Below are positions 51,987 through 64,000 of a DNA stretch of 64,000 nt, piece after piece; the first letter of the stretch is position 1; the number at the start of each line of letters is the position of its first letter. The notes beneath the pieces are model-generated. The model was not told where the DNA came from, ran no database searches, and worked only from the letters and a program-made list of their open reading frames with translations. The stretch lies in assembly GCA_950097015.1 (NCBI GenBank), contig CATNEN010000003.1, positions 2,789,001 to 2,853,000 of the forward strand, given 5' to 3'. A program made the translations under genes and the position numbers. Source of the DNA: Macrostomum hystrix. Taxonomy: Eukaryota > Platyhelminthes > Macrostomidae.

Positions 51987-54900
51987 ATGAAGCCGCATCT
52001 CTCATCAGTTCTCTTTGCCATTTTTGTGGCACTGAACATTGCAAAATCAGGAAACGCTAACTGGTCAGGTAATTGCACAAACTTACCTGCGTTCTATAGT
52101 CCAACCAAAGCATTTACTTGCAGAAATTTTGTTAAAAAAACTAAAAACTCAAATTTTACCTCGTGATTTAAGGCTGCCAGCTCGTGTCCTCTCCGTCAAG
52201 CTACATCCGAGCGTCAAACATCGGCAGATGCTACGAGTTTCGTGTCACTGGAGTCAACAGCGGCTCTGTGTGGGGCACCGATGTGTACACATCAGACTCG
52301 AACATCGGGAAGGCTGCAGTGCACGCAGGTCAAATAAGACTAGGAGAGACTCGGAACGTGCGCATTCGTATACAGCCGGGTCGCAACTCGTACTCGGGCA
52401 CCAGTCGCTATGGCATCAGTACGACAAGCTACGGTCGATGGGGTCTAAGCTACACCTTCGCTGGTCTCGACAGAAGCAGTCATAGCTACAGCTATTCCAG
52501 ACCGCAAAAGTACTATACAAGACCACGAACGTACCATCATTCAAGAACACCAACGAACCACCATACAAGAACACAAACGTACCATTATTCAAGACCACAG
52601 AAGGAGAGCCAGACAGTAACCAAAACAAGATACGGAAGTAAGTTTCAACAACTTCAGTTTCTTAGTGTCTCATCATAAAAAAATACAAACACTTTTTAAG
52701 CTAAAATAATCGACAAAAATCGCGTTTCTAAAGCGTCATCTTGTTATTTTGATTCGCAATTCGATAGCTTGCCAGCGCGTCTCGTCGGTGAATGCCTACC
52801 TGAGGGCGTCGAACGTCGGCAAGTGCTACGAGTTCCGAGTCACTGGAGTTCAAGGCGGCGTGGTGTGGGGCACTGACGTGTACACTTCGGACTCGAACTT
52901 TGGCTCGGCAGCAGTGCACACGGGTCTAATCAGAGCCGGAGAGACTCGCTACGTGCGCATCATAGTACGCAGGGGTCGCAACTCGTACAGAGGAAGCGTT
53001 CGCTACGGAGTCAGCACTCGCAACTATGGACGCTGGGGTCTGAGCTACACCTTCGCTGGCCTTGGTGGAGGCGGCTCAGGCAGACCGCGTCCAAGACCGC
53101 AGCCGAGACCGCAGCCGAGACCACGTCCGAGTCATGGAGGTGAGTGCTGATGCTGCTGGCCTTGCGCTTCTAAACTGTGATTCCCGTGCAGTGTGTCAAA
53201 TATTAGTTAACGACTAAACTGGCCTGTAAAGGCGAGCCGCAGTGAAAAGCTTTTTCAGTTATAATATTCGAGAAAATTCGCGTTTCTAAAGCGTCATCTT
53301 TTTATTTTGATTCGCAATTCGATAGCTTGCCAGCGCGTCTCGTCGGTGAATGCCTACCTGAGGGCGTCGAACGTCGGCAAGTGCTACGAGTTCCGAGTCA
53401 CTGGAGTTCAAGGCGGCGTGGTGTGGGGCACTGACGTGTACACTTCGGACTCGAACTTTGGCTCGGCAGCAGTGCACACGGGTCTAATCAGAGCCGGAGA
53501 GACTCGCTACGTGCGCATCATAGTACGCAGGGGTCGCAACTCGTACAGAGGAAGCGTTCGCTACGGAGTCAGCACTCGCAACTATGGACGCTGGGGTCTG
53601 AGCTACACCTTCGCTGGCCTTGGTGGAGGCGGCTCAGGCAGACCGCGTCCAAGACCGCAGCCGAGACCGCAGCCGAGACCACGTCCGAGTCATGGAGGTG
53701 AGTGCTGATGCTGCTGGCCTTGCGCTTCTAAACTGTGATTCCCGTGCAGTGTGTCAAATATTAGTTAACGACTAAACTGGCCTGTAAAGGCGAGCCGCAG
53801 TGAAAAGCCTTTTCAGTTATAATATTCGAGAAAATTCGCGTTTCCAAAGCGTCATCTTTTTATTTTGATTCGCAATTCGATAGCTTGCCAGCGCGTCTCG
53901 TCGGTGAATGCCTACCTGAGGGCGTCGAACGTCGGCAAGTGCTACGAGTTCCGAGTCACTGGAGTTCAAGGCGGCGTGGTGTGGGGCACTGACGTGTACA
54001 CTTCGGACTCGAACTTTGGCTCGGCAGCAGTGCACACGGGTCTAATCAGAGCCGGAGAGACTCGCTACGTGCGCATCATAGTACGCAGGGGTCGCAACTC
54101 GTACAGAGGAAGCGTTCGCTACGGAGTCAGCACTCGCAACTATGGACGCTGGGGTCTGAGCTACACCTTCGCTGGCCTTGGTGGAGGCGGCTCAGGCAGA
54201 CCGCGTCCAAGACCGCAGCCGAGACCGCAGCCGAGACCACGTCCGAGTCATGGAGGTGAGTGCTGATGCTGCTGGCCTTGCGCTTCTAAACTGTGATTCC
54301 CGTGCAGTGTGTCAAATATTAGTTAACGACTAAACTGGCATGTGAAAGCGAGCCGCAGTGAAAAGCATTCTTCGTTAAAGTATTCGAGAAAATTCGCGTT
54401 TCTAAAGCGTCATCTTTTTATTTTGATTCGCAATTCGATAGCTTGCCAGCGCGTCTCGTCGGTGAATGCCTACCTGAGGGCGTCGAACGTCGGCAAGTGC
54501 TACGAGTTCCGAGTCACTGGAGTTCAAGGCGGCGTGGTGTGGGGCACTGACGTGTACACTTCGGACTCGAACTTTGGCTCGGCAGCAGTGCACACGGGTC
54601 TAATCAGAGCCGGAGAGACTCGCTACGTGCGCATCATAGTACGCAGGGGTCGCAACTCGTACAGAGGAAGCGTTCGCTACGGAGTCAGCACTCGCAACTA
54701 TGGACGCTGGGGTCTGAGCTACACCTTCGCTGGCCTTGGTGGAGGCGGCTCAGGCAGACCGCGTCCAAGACCGCAGCCGAGACCGCAGCCGAGACCACGT
54801 CCGAGTCATGGAGGTGAGTGCTGATGCTGCTGGCCTTGCGCTTCTAAACTGTGATTCCCGTGCAGTGTGTCAAATATTAGTTAACGACTAAAGTGGCATG

Positions 54901-57900
54901 TGAAAGCGAGCCGCAGTGAAAAGCATTCTTCGTTAAAGTATTCGAGAAAATTCGCGTTTCTAAAGCGTCATCTTTTTATTTTGATTCGCAATTCGATAGC
55001 TTGCCAGCGCGTCTCGTCGGTGAATGCCTACCTGAGGGCGTCGAACGTCGGCAAGTGCTACGAGTTCCGAGTCACTGGAGTTCAAGGCGGCGTGGTGTGG
55101 GGCACTGACGTGTACACTTCGGACTCGAACTTTGGCTCGGCAGCAGTGCACACGGGTCTAATCAGAGCCGGAGAGACTCGCTACGTGCGCATCATAGTAC
55201 GCAGGGGTCGCAACTCGTACAGAGGAAGCGTTCGCTACGGAGTCAGCACTCGCAACTATGGACGCTGGGGTCTGAGCTACACCTTCGCTGGCCTTGGTGG
55301 AGGCGGCTCAGGCAGACCGCGTCCAAGACCGCAGCCGAGACCGCAGCCGAGACCACGTCCGAGTCATGGAGGTGAGTGCTGATGCTGCTGGCCTTGCGCT
55401 TCTAAACTGTGATTCCCGTGCAGTGTGTCAAATATTAGTTAACGACTAAAGTGGCATGTGAAAGCGAGCCGCAGTGAAAAGCATTCTTCGTTAAAGTATT
55501 CGAGAAAATTCGCGTTTCTAAAGCGTCATCTTTTTATTTTGATTCGCAATTCGATAGCTTGCCAGCGCGTCTCGTCGGTGAATGCCTACCTGAGGGCGTC
55601 GAACGTCGGCAAGTGCTACGAGTTCCGAGTCACTGGAGTTCAAGGCGGCGTGGTGTGGGGCACTGACGTGTACACTTCGGACTCGAACTTTGGCTCGGCA
55701 GCAGTGCACACGGGTCTAATCAGAGCCGGAGAGACTCGCTACGTGCGCATCATAGTACGCAGGGGTCGCAACTCGTACAGAGGAAGCGTTCGCTACGGAG
55801 TCAGCACTCGCAACTATGGACGCTGGGGTCTGAGCTACACCTTCGCTGGCCTTGGTGGAGGCGGCTCAGGCAGACCGCGTCCAAGACCGCAGCCGAGACC
55901 GCAGCCGAGACCACGTCCGAGTCATGGAGGTGAGTGCTGATGCTGCTGGCCTTGCGCTTCTAAACTGTGATTCCCGTGCAGTGTGTCAAATATTAGTTAA
56001 CGACTAAACTGGCCTGTAAAGGCGAGCCGCAGTGAAAAGCTTTTTCAGTTATAATATTCGAGAAAATTCGCGTTTCTAAAGCGTCATCTTTTTATTTTGA
56101 TTCGCAATTCGATAGCTTGCCAGCGCGTCTCGTCGGTGAATGCCTACCTAAGGGCGTCGAACGTCGGCAAGTGCTACGAGTTCCGAGTCACTGGAGTTCA
56201 AGGCGGCGTGGTGTGGGGCACTGACGTGTACACTTCGGACTCGAACTTTGGCTCGGCAGCAGTGCACACGGGTCTAATCAGAGCCGGAGAGACTCGCTAC
56301 GTGCGCATCATAGTACGCAGGGGTCGCAACTCGTACAGAGGAAGCGTTCGCTACGGAGTCAGCACTCGCAACTATGGACGCTGGGGTCTGAGCTACACCT
56401 TCGCTGGCCTTGGTGGAGGCGGCTCAGGCAGACCGCGTCCAAGACCGCAGCCGAGACCGCAGCCGAGACCACGTCCGAGTCATGGAGGTGAGTGCTGATG
56501 CTGCTGGCCTTGCGCTTCTAAACTGTGATTCCCGTGCAGTGTGTCAAATATTAGTTAACGACTAAAGTGGCATGTGAAAGCGAGCCGCAGTGAAAAGCAT
56601 TCTTCGTTAAAGTATTCGAGAAAATTCGCGTTTCTAAAGCGTCATCTTTTTATTTTGATTCGCAATTCGATAGCTTGCCAGCGCGTCTCGTCGGTGAATG
56701 CCTACCTGAGGGCGTCGAACGTCGGCAAGTGCTACGAGTTCCGAGTCACTGGAGTTCAAGGCGGCGTGGTGTGGGGCACTGACGTGTACACTTCGGACTC
56801 GAACTTTGGCTCGGCAGCAGTGCACACGGGTCTAATCAGAGCCGGAGAGACTCGCTACGTGCGCATCATAGTACGCAGGGGTCGCAACTCGTACAGAGGA
56901 AGCGTTCGCTACGGAGTCAGCACTCGCAACTATGGACGCTGGGGTCTGAGCTACACCTTCGCTGGCCTTGGTGGAGGCGGCTCAGGCAGACCGCGTCCAA
57001 GACCGCAGCCGAGACCGCAGCCGAGACCACGTCCGAGTCATGGAGGTGAGTGCTGATGCTGCTGGCCTTGCGCTTCTAAACTGTGATTCCCGTGCAGTGT
57101 GTCAAATATTAGTTAACGACTAAACTGGCCTGTAAAGGCGAGCCGCAGTGAAAAGCTTTTTCAGTTATAATATTCGAGAAAATTCGCGTTTCTAAAGCGT
57201 CATCTTTTTATTTTGATTCGCAATTCGATAGCTTGCCAGCGCGTCTCGTCGGTGAATGCCTACCTAAGGGCGTCGAACGTCGGCAAGTGCTACGAGTTCC
57301 GAGTCACTGGAGTTCAAGGCGGCGTGGTGTGGGGCACTGACGTGTACACTTCGGACTCGAACTTTGGCTCGGCAGCAGTGCACACGGGTCTAATCAGAGC
57401 CGGAGAGACTCGCTACGTGCGCATCATAGTACGCAGGGGTCGCAACTCGTACAGAGGAAGCGTTCGCTACGGAGTCAGCACTCGCAACTATGGACGCTGG
57501 GGTCTGAGCTACACCTTCGCTGGCCTCGGTGGAGGCGGCTCAGGCAGACCGCGTCCAAGACCGCAGCCGAGACCGCAGCCGAGACCACGTCCGAGTCATG
57601 GAGGTGAGTGCTGATGCTGCTGGCCTTGCGCTTCTAAACTGTGATTCCCGTGCAGTGTGTCAAATATTAGTTAACGACTAAACTGGCCTGTAAAGGCGAG
57701 CCGCAGTGAAAAGCTTTTTCAGTTATAATATTCGAGAAAATTCGCGTTTCTAAAGCGTCATCTTTTTATTTCGATTCGCAATTCGATAGCTTGCCAGCGC
57801 GTCTCGTCGGTGAATGCCTACCTGAGGGCGTCGAACGTCGGCAAGTGCTACGAGTTCCGAGTCACTGGAGTTCAAGGCGGCGTGGTGTGGGGCACTGACG

Positions 57901-60900
57901 TGTACACTTCGGACTCGAACTTTGGCTCGGCAGCAGTGCACACGGGTCTAATCAGAGCCGGAGAGACTCGCTACGTGCGCATCATAGTACGCAGGGGTCG
58001 CAACTCGTACAGAGGAAGCGTTCGCTACGGAGTCAGCACTCGCAACTATGGACGCTGGGGTCTGAGCTACACCTTCGCTGGCCTTGGTGGAGGCGGCTCA
58101 GGCAGACCGCGTCCAAGACCGCAGCCGAGACCGCAGCCGAGACCACGTCCGAGTCATGGAGGTGAGTGCTGATGCTGCTGGCCTTGCGCTTCTAAACTGT
58201 GATTCCCGTGCAGTGTGTCAAATATTAGTTAACGACTAAACTGGCCTGTAAATGCGAGCCGCAGTGAAAAGCTTTTTCAGTTATAATATTCGAGAAAATT
58301 CGCGTTTCTAAAGCGTCATCTTTTTATTTTGATTCGCAATTCGATAGCTTGCCAGCGCGTCTCGTCGGTGAATGCCTACCTAAGGGCGTCGAACGTCGGC
58401 AAGTGCTACGAGTTCCGAGTCACTGGAGTTCAAGGCGGCGTGGTGTGGGGCACTGACGTGTACACTTCGGACTCGAACTTTGGCTCGGCAGCAGTGCACA
58501 CGGGTCTAATCAGAGCCGGAGAGACTCGCTACGTGCGCATCATAGTACGCAGGGGTCGCAACTCGTACAGAGGAAGCGTTCGCTACGGAGTCAGCACTCG
58601 CAACTATGGACGCTGGGGTCTGAGCTACACCTTCGCTGGCCTCGGTGGAGGCGGCTCAGGCAGACCGCGTCCAAGACCGCAGCCGAGACCGCAGCCGAGA
58701 CCACGTCCGAGTCATGGAGGTGAGTGCTGATGCTGCTGGCCTTGCGCTTCTAAACTGTGATTCCCGTGCAGTGTGTCAAATATTAGTTAACGACTAAACT
58801 GGCCTGTAAAGGCAAGCCGCAGTGAAAAGCTTTTTCAGTTATAATATTCGAGAAAATTCGCGTTTCTAAAGCGTCATCTTTTTATTTCGATTCGCAATTC
58901 GATAGCTTGCCAGCGCGTCTCGTCGGTGAATGCCTACCTGAGGGCGTCGAACGTCGGCAAGTGCTATGAGTTCCGAGTCACTGGAGTTCAAGGCGGCGTG
59001 GTGTGGGGCACTGACGTGTACACTTCGGACTCGAACTTTGGCTCGGCAGCAGTGCACACGGGTCTAATCAGAGCCGGAGAGACTCGCTACGTGCGCATCA
59101 TAGTACGCAGGGGTCGCAACTCGTACAGAGGAAGCGTTCGCTACGGAGTCAGCACTCGCAACTATGGACGCTGGGGTCTGAGCTACACCTTCGCTGGCCT
59201 TGGTGGAGGCGGCTCAGGCAGACCGCGTCCAAGACCGCAGCCGAGACCGCAGCCGAGACCACGTCCGAGTCATGGAGGTGAGTGCTGATGCTGCTGGCCT
59301 TGCGCTTCTAAACTGTGATTCCCGTGCAGTGTGTCAAATATTAGTTAACGACTAAACTGGCATGTGAAAGCGAGCCGCAGTGAAAAGCATTCTTCAGTTA
59401 AAGTATTCGAGAAAATTCGCGTTTCTCAAGCGTCATCTTTTTATTTTGATTCGCAATTCGATAGCTTGCCAGCGCGTCTCGTCGGTGAATGCCTACCTGA
59501 GGGCGTCGAACGTCGGCAAGTGCTACGAGTTCCGAGTCACTGGAGTTCAAGGCGGCGTGGTGTGGGGCACTGACGTGTACACTTCGGACTCGAACTTTGG
59601 CTCGGCAGCAGTGCACACGGGTCTAATCAGAGCCGGAGAGACTCGCTACGTGCGCATCATAGTACGCAGGGGTCGCAACTCGTACAGAGGAAGCGTTCGC
59701 TACGGAGTCAGCACTCGCAACTATGGACGCTGGGGTCTGAGCTACACCTTCGCTGGCCTTGGTGGAGGCGGCTCAGGCAGACCGCGTCCAAGACCGCAGC
59801 CGAGACCGCAGCCGAGACCACGTCCGAGTCATGGAGGTGAGTGCTGATGCTGCTGGCCTTGCGCTTCTAAACTGTGATTCCCGTGCAGTGTGTCAAATAT
59901 TAGTTAACGACTAAACTGGCCTGTAAATGCGAGCCGCAGTGAAAAGCTTTTTCAGTTATAATATTCGAGAAAATTCGCGTTTCTAAAGCGTCATCTTTTT
60001 ATTTTGATTCGCAATTCGATAGCTTGCCAGCGCGTCTCGTCGGTGAATGCCTACCTGAAGGGCGTCGAACGTCGGCAAGTGCTACGAGTTCCGAGTCACT
60101 GGAGTTCAAGGCGGCGTGGTGTGGGGCACTGACGTGTACACTTCGGACTCGAACTTTGGCTCGGCAGCAGTGCACACGGGTCTAATCAGAGCCGGAGAGA
60201 CTCGCTACGTGCGCATCATAGTACGCAGGGGTCGCAACTCGTACAGAGGAAGCGTTCGCTACGGAGTCAGCACTCGCAACTATGGACGCTGGGGTCTGAG
60301 CTACACCTTCGCTGGCCTTGGTGGAGGCGGCTCAGGCAGACCGCGTCCAAGACCGCAGCCGAGACCGCAGCCGAGACCACGTCCGAGTCATGGAGGTGAG
60401 TGCTGATGCTGCTGGCCTTGCGCTTCTAAACTGTGATTCCCGTGCAGTGTGTCAAATATTAGTTAACGACTAAACTGGCCTGTAAAGGCGAGCCGCAGTG
60501 AAAAGCTTTTTCAGTTATAATATTCGAGAAAATTCGCGTTTCTAAAGCGTCATCTTTTTATTTCGATTCGCAATTCGATAGCTTGCCAGCGCGTCTCGTC
60601 GGTGAATGCCTACCTGAGGGCGTCGAACGTCGGCAAGTGCTACGAGTTCCGAGTCACTGGAGTTCAAGGCGGCGTGGTGTGGGGCACTGACGTGTACACT
60701 TCGGACTCGAACTTTGGCTCGGCAGCAGTGCACACGGGTCTAATCAGAGCCGGAGAGACTCGCTACGTGCGCATCATAGTACGCAGGGGTCGCAACTCGT
60801 ACAGAGGAAGCGTTCGCTACGGAGTCAGCACTCGCAACTATGGACGCTGGGGTCTGAGCTACACCTTCGCTGGCCTTGGTGGAGGCGGCTCAGGCAGACC

Positions 60901-63900
60901 GCGTCCAAGACCGCAGCCGAGACCGCAGCCGAGACCACGTCCGAGTCATGGAGGTGAGTGCTGATGCTGCTGGCCTTGCGCTTCTAAACTGTGATTCCCG
61001 TGCAGTGTGTCAAATATTAGTTAACGACTAAACTGGCCTGTAAAGGCGAGCCGCAGTGAAAAGCTTTTTCAGTTATAATATTCGAGAAAATTCGCGTTTC
61101 TAAAGCGTCATCTTTTTATTTCGATTCGCAATTCGATAGCTTGCCAGCGCGTCTCGTCGGTGAATGCCTACCTGAGGGCGTCGAACGTCGGCAAGTGCTA
61201 CGAGTTCCGAGTCACTGGAGTTCAAGGCGGCGTGGTGTGGGGCACTGACGTGTACACTTCGGACTCGAACTTTGGCTCGGCAGCAGTGCACACGGGTCTA
61301 ATCAGAGCCGGAGAGACTCGCTACGTGCGCATCATAGTACGCAGGGGTCGCAACTCGTACAGAGGAAGCGTTCGCTACGGAGTCAGCACTCGCAACTATG
61401 GACGCTGGGGTCTGAGCTACACCTTCGCTGGCCTTGGTGGAGGCGGCTCAGGCAGACCGCGTCCAAGACCGCAGCCGAGACCGCAGCCGAGACCACGTCC
61501 GAGTCATGGAGGTGAGTGCTGATGCTGCTGGCCTTGCGCTTCTAAACTGTGATTCCCGTGCAGTGTGTCAAATATTAGTTAACGACTAAACTGGCCTGTA
61601 AAGGCGAGCCGCAGTGAAAAGCTTTTTCAGTTATAATATTCGAGAAAATTCGCGTTTCTAAAGCGTCATCTTTTTATTTCGATTCGCAATTCGATAGCTT
61701 GCCAGCGCGTCTCGTCGGTGAATGCCTACCTGAGGGCGTCGAACGTCGGCAAGTGCTACGAGTTCCGAGTCACTGGAGTTCAAGGCGGCGTGGTGTGGGG
61801 CACTGACGTGTACACTTCGGACTCGAACTTTGGCTCGGCAGCAGTGCACACGGGTCTAATCAGAGCCGGAGAGACTCGCTACGTGCGCATCATAGTACGC
61901 AGGGGTCGCAACTCGTACAGAGGAAGCGTTCGCTACGGAGTCAGCACTCGCAACTATGGACGCTGGGGTCTGAGCTACACCTTCGCTGGCCTTGGTGGAG
62001 GCGGCTCAGGCAGACCGCGTCCAAGACCGCAGCCGAGACCGCAGCCGAGACCACGTCCGAGTCATGGAGGTGAGTGCTGATGCTGCTGGCCTTGCGCTTC
62101 TAAACTGTGATTCCCGTGCAGTGTGTCAAATATTAGTTAACGACTAAACTGGCATGTGAAAGCGAGCCGCAGTGAAAAGCATTCTTCGTTAAAGTATTCG
62201 AGAAAATTCGCGTTTCTCAAGCGTCATCTTTTTATTTTGATTCGCAATTCGATAGCTTGCCAGCGCGTCTCGTCGGTGAATGCCTACCTGAGGGCGTCGA
62301 ACGTCGGCAAGTGCTACGAGTTCCGAGTCACTGGAGTTCAAGGCGGCGTGGTGTGGGGCACTGACGTGTACACTTCGGACTCGAACTTTGGCTCGGCAGC
62401 AGTGCACACGGGTCTAATCAGAGCCGGAGAGACTCGCTACGTGCGCATCATAGTACGCAGGGGTCGCAACTCGTACAGAGGAAGCGTTCGCTACGGAGTC
62501 AGCACTCGCAACTATGGACGCTGGGGTCTGAGCTACACCTTCGCTGGCCTTGGTGGAGGCGGCTCAGGCAGACCGCGTCCAAGACCGCAGCCGAGACCGC
62601 AGCCGAGACCACGTCCGAGTCATGGAGGTGAGTGCTGATGCTGCTGGCCTTGCGCTTCTAAACTGTGATTCCCGTGCAGTGTGTCAAATATTAGTTAACG
62701 ACTAAACTGGCCTGTAAATGCGAGCCGCAGTGAAAAGCATTCTTCAGTTATAAGTATTCGAGAAAATTCGCGTTTCTCAAGCGTCATCTTTTTATTTTGA
62801 TTCGCAATTCGATAGCTTGCCAGCGCGTCTCGTCGGTGAATGCCTACCTGAGGGCGTCGAACGTCGGCAAGTGCTACGAGTTCCGAGTCACTGGAGTTCA
62901 AGGCGGCGTGGTGTGGGGCACTGACGTGTACACTTCGGACTCGAACTTTGGCTCGGCAGCAGTGCACACGGGTCTAATCAGAGCCGGAGAGACTCGCTAC
63001 GTGCGCATCATAGTACGCAGGGGTCGCAACTCGTACAGAGGAAGCGTTCGCTACGGAGTCAGCACTCGCAACTATGGACGCTGGGGTCTGAGCTACACCT
63101 TCGCTGGCCTTGGTGGAGGCGGCTCAGGCAGACCGCGTCCAAGACCGCAGCCGAGACCGCAGCCGAGACCACGTCCGAGTCATGGAGGTGAGTGCTGATG
63201 CTGCTGGCCTTGCGCTTCTAAACTGTGATTCCCGTGCAGTGTGTCAAATATTAGTTAACGACTAAACTGGCCTGTAAATGCGAGCCGCAGTGAAAAGCTT
63301 TTTCAGTTATAATATTCGAGAAAATTCGCGTTTCTAAAGCGTCATCTTTTTATTTTGATTCGCAATTCGATAGCTTGCCAGCGCGTCTCGTCGGTGAATG
63401 CCTACCTGAGGGCGTCGAACGTCGGCAAGTGCTACGAGTTCCGAGTCACTGGAGTTCAAGGCGGCGTGGTGTGGGGCACTGACGTGTACACTTCGGACTC
63501 GAACTTTGGCTCGGCAGCAGTGCACACGGGTCTAATCAGAGCCGGAGAGACTCGCTACGTGCGCATCATAGTACGCAGGGGTCGCAACTCGTACAGAGGA
63601 AGCGTTCGCTACGGAGTCAGCACTCGCAACTATGGACGCTGGGGTCTGAGCTACACCTTCGCTGGCCTTGGTGGAGGCGGCTCAGGCAGACCGCGTCCAA
63701 GACCGCAGCCGAGACCGCAGCCGAGACCACGTCCGAGTCATGGAGGTGAGTGCTGATGCTGCTGGCCTTGCGCTTCTAAACTGTGATTCCCGTGCAGTGT
63801 GTCAAATATTAGTTAACGACTAAACTGGCCTGTAAAGGCGAGCCGCAGTGAAAAGCATTCTTCAGTTATAAGTATTCGAGAAAATTCGCGTTTCTAAAGC

Positions 63901-64000
63901 GTCATCTTTTTATTTTGATTCGCAATTCGATAGCTTGCCAGCGCGTCTCGTCGGTGAATGCCTACCTGAGGGCGTCGAACGTCGGCAAGTGCTACGAGTT
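51987..64000 (+). CDS. Secreted tandem LCCL-domain protein with Arg-Pro-rich linkers; at least 23 exons, incomplete at the right edge
   Basis: Exon 1 (51987-52068) encodes a signal peptide starting MKPHLSSVLFAIFVALNIA. Exon 2 (52173-52637) holds a divergent LCCL-like domain with VWGTDVYTSDSNIGKAAVHA and a Tyr/His/Arg/Pro-rich tail. Then come 372-bp exons starting at 52768, 53326, 53884, 54442, 55000, 55558, 56116, 56674, 57232, 57790, 58348, 58906, 59465, 60023, 60582, 61140, 61698, 62256, 62816, 63374 and 63934 (cut off). Each begins CTTGCCAGCG after TTCGATAG and ends GGAG before GTGAGT. All are phase 1-1, so any number splice in frame. Each encodes about 95 residues of LCCL domain and about 28 of GGGGSGRPRPRPQPRP-type linker. 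Classical LCCL domains have four Cys; here only two remain per unit (CQRV and GKCYEF), and the usual Cys after YTxDS is Phe-Gly. The function is unknown; an extracellular structural or binding role is inference. An in-frame ATG at 51930 is an alternative start. Confidence 0.85.
52715..64000 (+). repeat. 558-bp exon-plus-intron tandem array, 20 complete units and a partial one
   Basis: Period 558 bp (559-560 for a few) covering a 372-bp exon and a 186-bp intron. Exons are almost identical. Introns fall into two types: AGCTTTTTCAGTTATAATA with GGCCTGTAAAGG, and AGCATTCTTCGTTAAAGTA with GGCATGTGAAAG, plus hybrids before the exons at 62816 and 63934. The array continues past the window edge. Confidence 0.97.
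60023..60395 (+). pseudogene. LCCL exon copy 14 with a one-base insertion
   Basis: This copy is 373 bp instead of 372. It reads CTACCTGAAGGGCG where other copies read CTACCTGAGGGCG or CTACCTAAGGGCG, so the frame is lost in the domain's N-terminal part. The base looks like a merge of the two common variants, so a consensus error between collapsed copies is as likely as a real mutation. Because the exon is symmetrical, skipping it would keep the frame. Confidence 0.85.

Noticed and set aside
52728-63525. A repeated 63-codon antisense frame in each LCCL unit
   Set aside because: It is the exact antisense of the LCCL exon and is present only because the exon is copied. There is no independent support.

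Overview
The window is genomic DNA from a metazoan, most likely an intron-rich invertebrate; I cannot name the species. The evidence is spliced genes with GT/AG introns, metazoan proteins (an ERICH2-like protein, a PepT-type SLC15 transporter, a canonical nuclear poly(A) polymerase, a secreted LCCL-domain protein), tRNA-derived SINEs, and LINE, Penelope-like, Tc1/mariner and KDZ transposon sequence. Nearly every long intron or intergenic gap is filled by its own minisatellite.

Layout. 1-2.2 kb: a 34-bp minisatellite, an ERICH2-like gene (minus) and a short 38-bp repeat. 3.7-16.0 kb: a four-exon SLC15 oligopeptide transporter (minus, about 757 aa) whose three introns hold minisatellites of 21, 24, 26 and 34 bp. 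17.3-39.1 kb: a roughly 21.8-kb unit bounded by long inverted repeats. Each arm has about 860 bp of unique sequence followed by about 3 kb of a 10-bp C/T-rich array. Two multi-exon genes run inward, one from each arm: on the left an unrecognised 517-aa protein with 22 tandem 10-residue repeats, on the right a KDZ (Zisupton-like) transposase with a CxC2-like cysteine cluster and one single-base frameshift. Nested inside are a Penelope-like remnant, a complete but decayed Tc1/mariner element and SINEs. 39.5-41.2 kb: a 246-bp palindromic MITE with a 10-bp target duplication and a LINE reverse-transcriptase remnant. 42.6-47.5 kb: a five-exon poly(A) polymerase (plus, about 605 aa). 47.9-51.3 kb: three more minisatellites and a SINE.

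51.9 kb to the right edge: a secreted-protein gene made of a signal-peptide exon, one divergent LCCL exon, and at least 21 nearly identical copies (20 complete) of a 558-bp exon-plus-intron unit. Each 372-bp exon is phase 1-1 and encodes one LCCL domain plus a Gly-rich, Arg-Pro-rich linker. The gene runs off the window.

The two most striking items are the inverted-repeat-bounded KDZ unit with its partner gene, and the homogenised LCCL exon array. All exon models come from reading splice signals and checking phase by hand; no transcript evidence was available.
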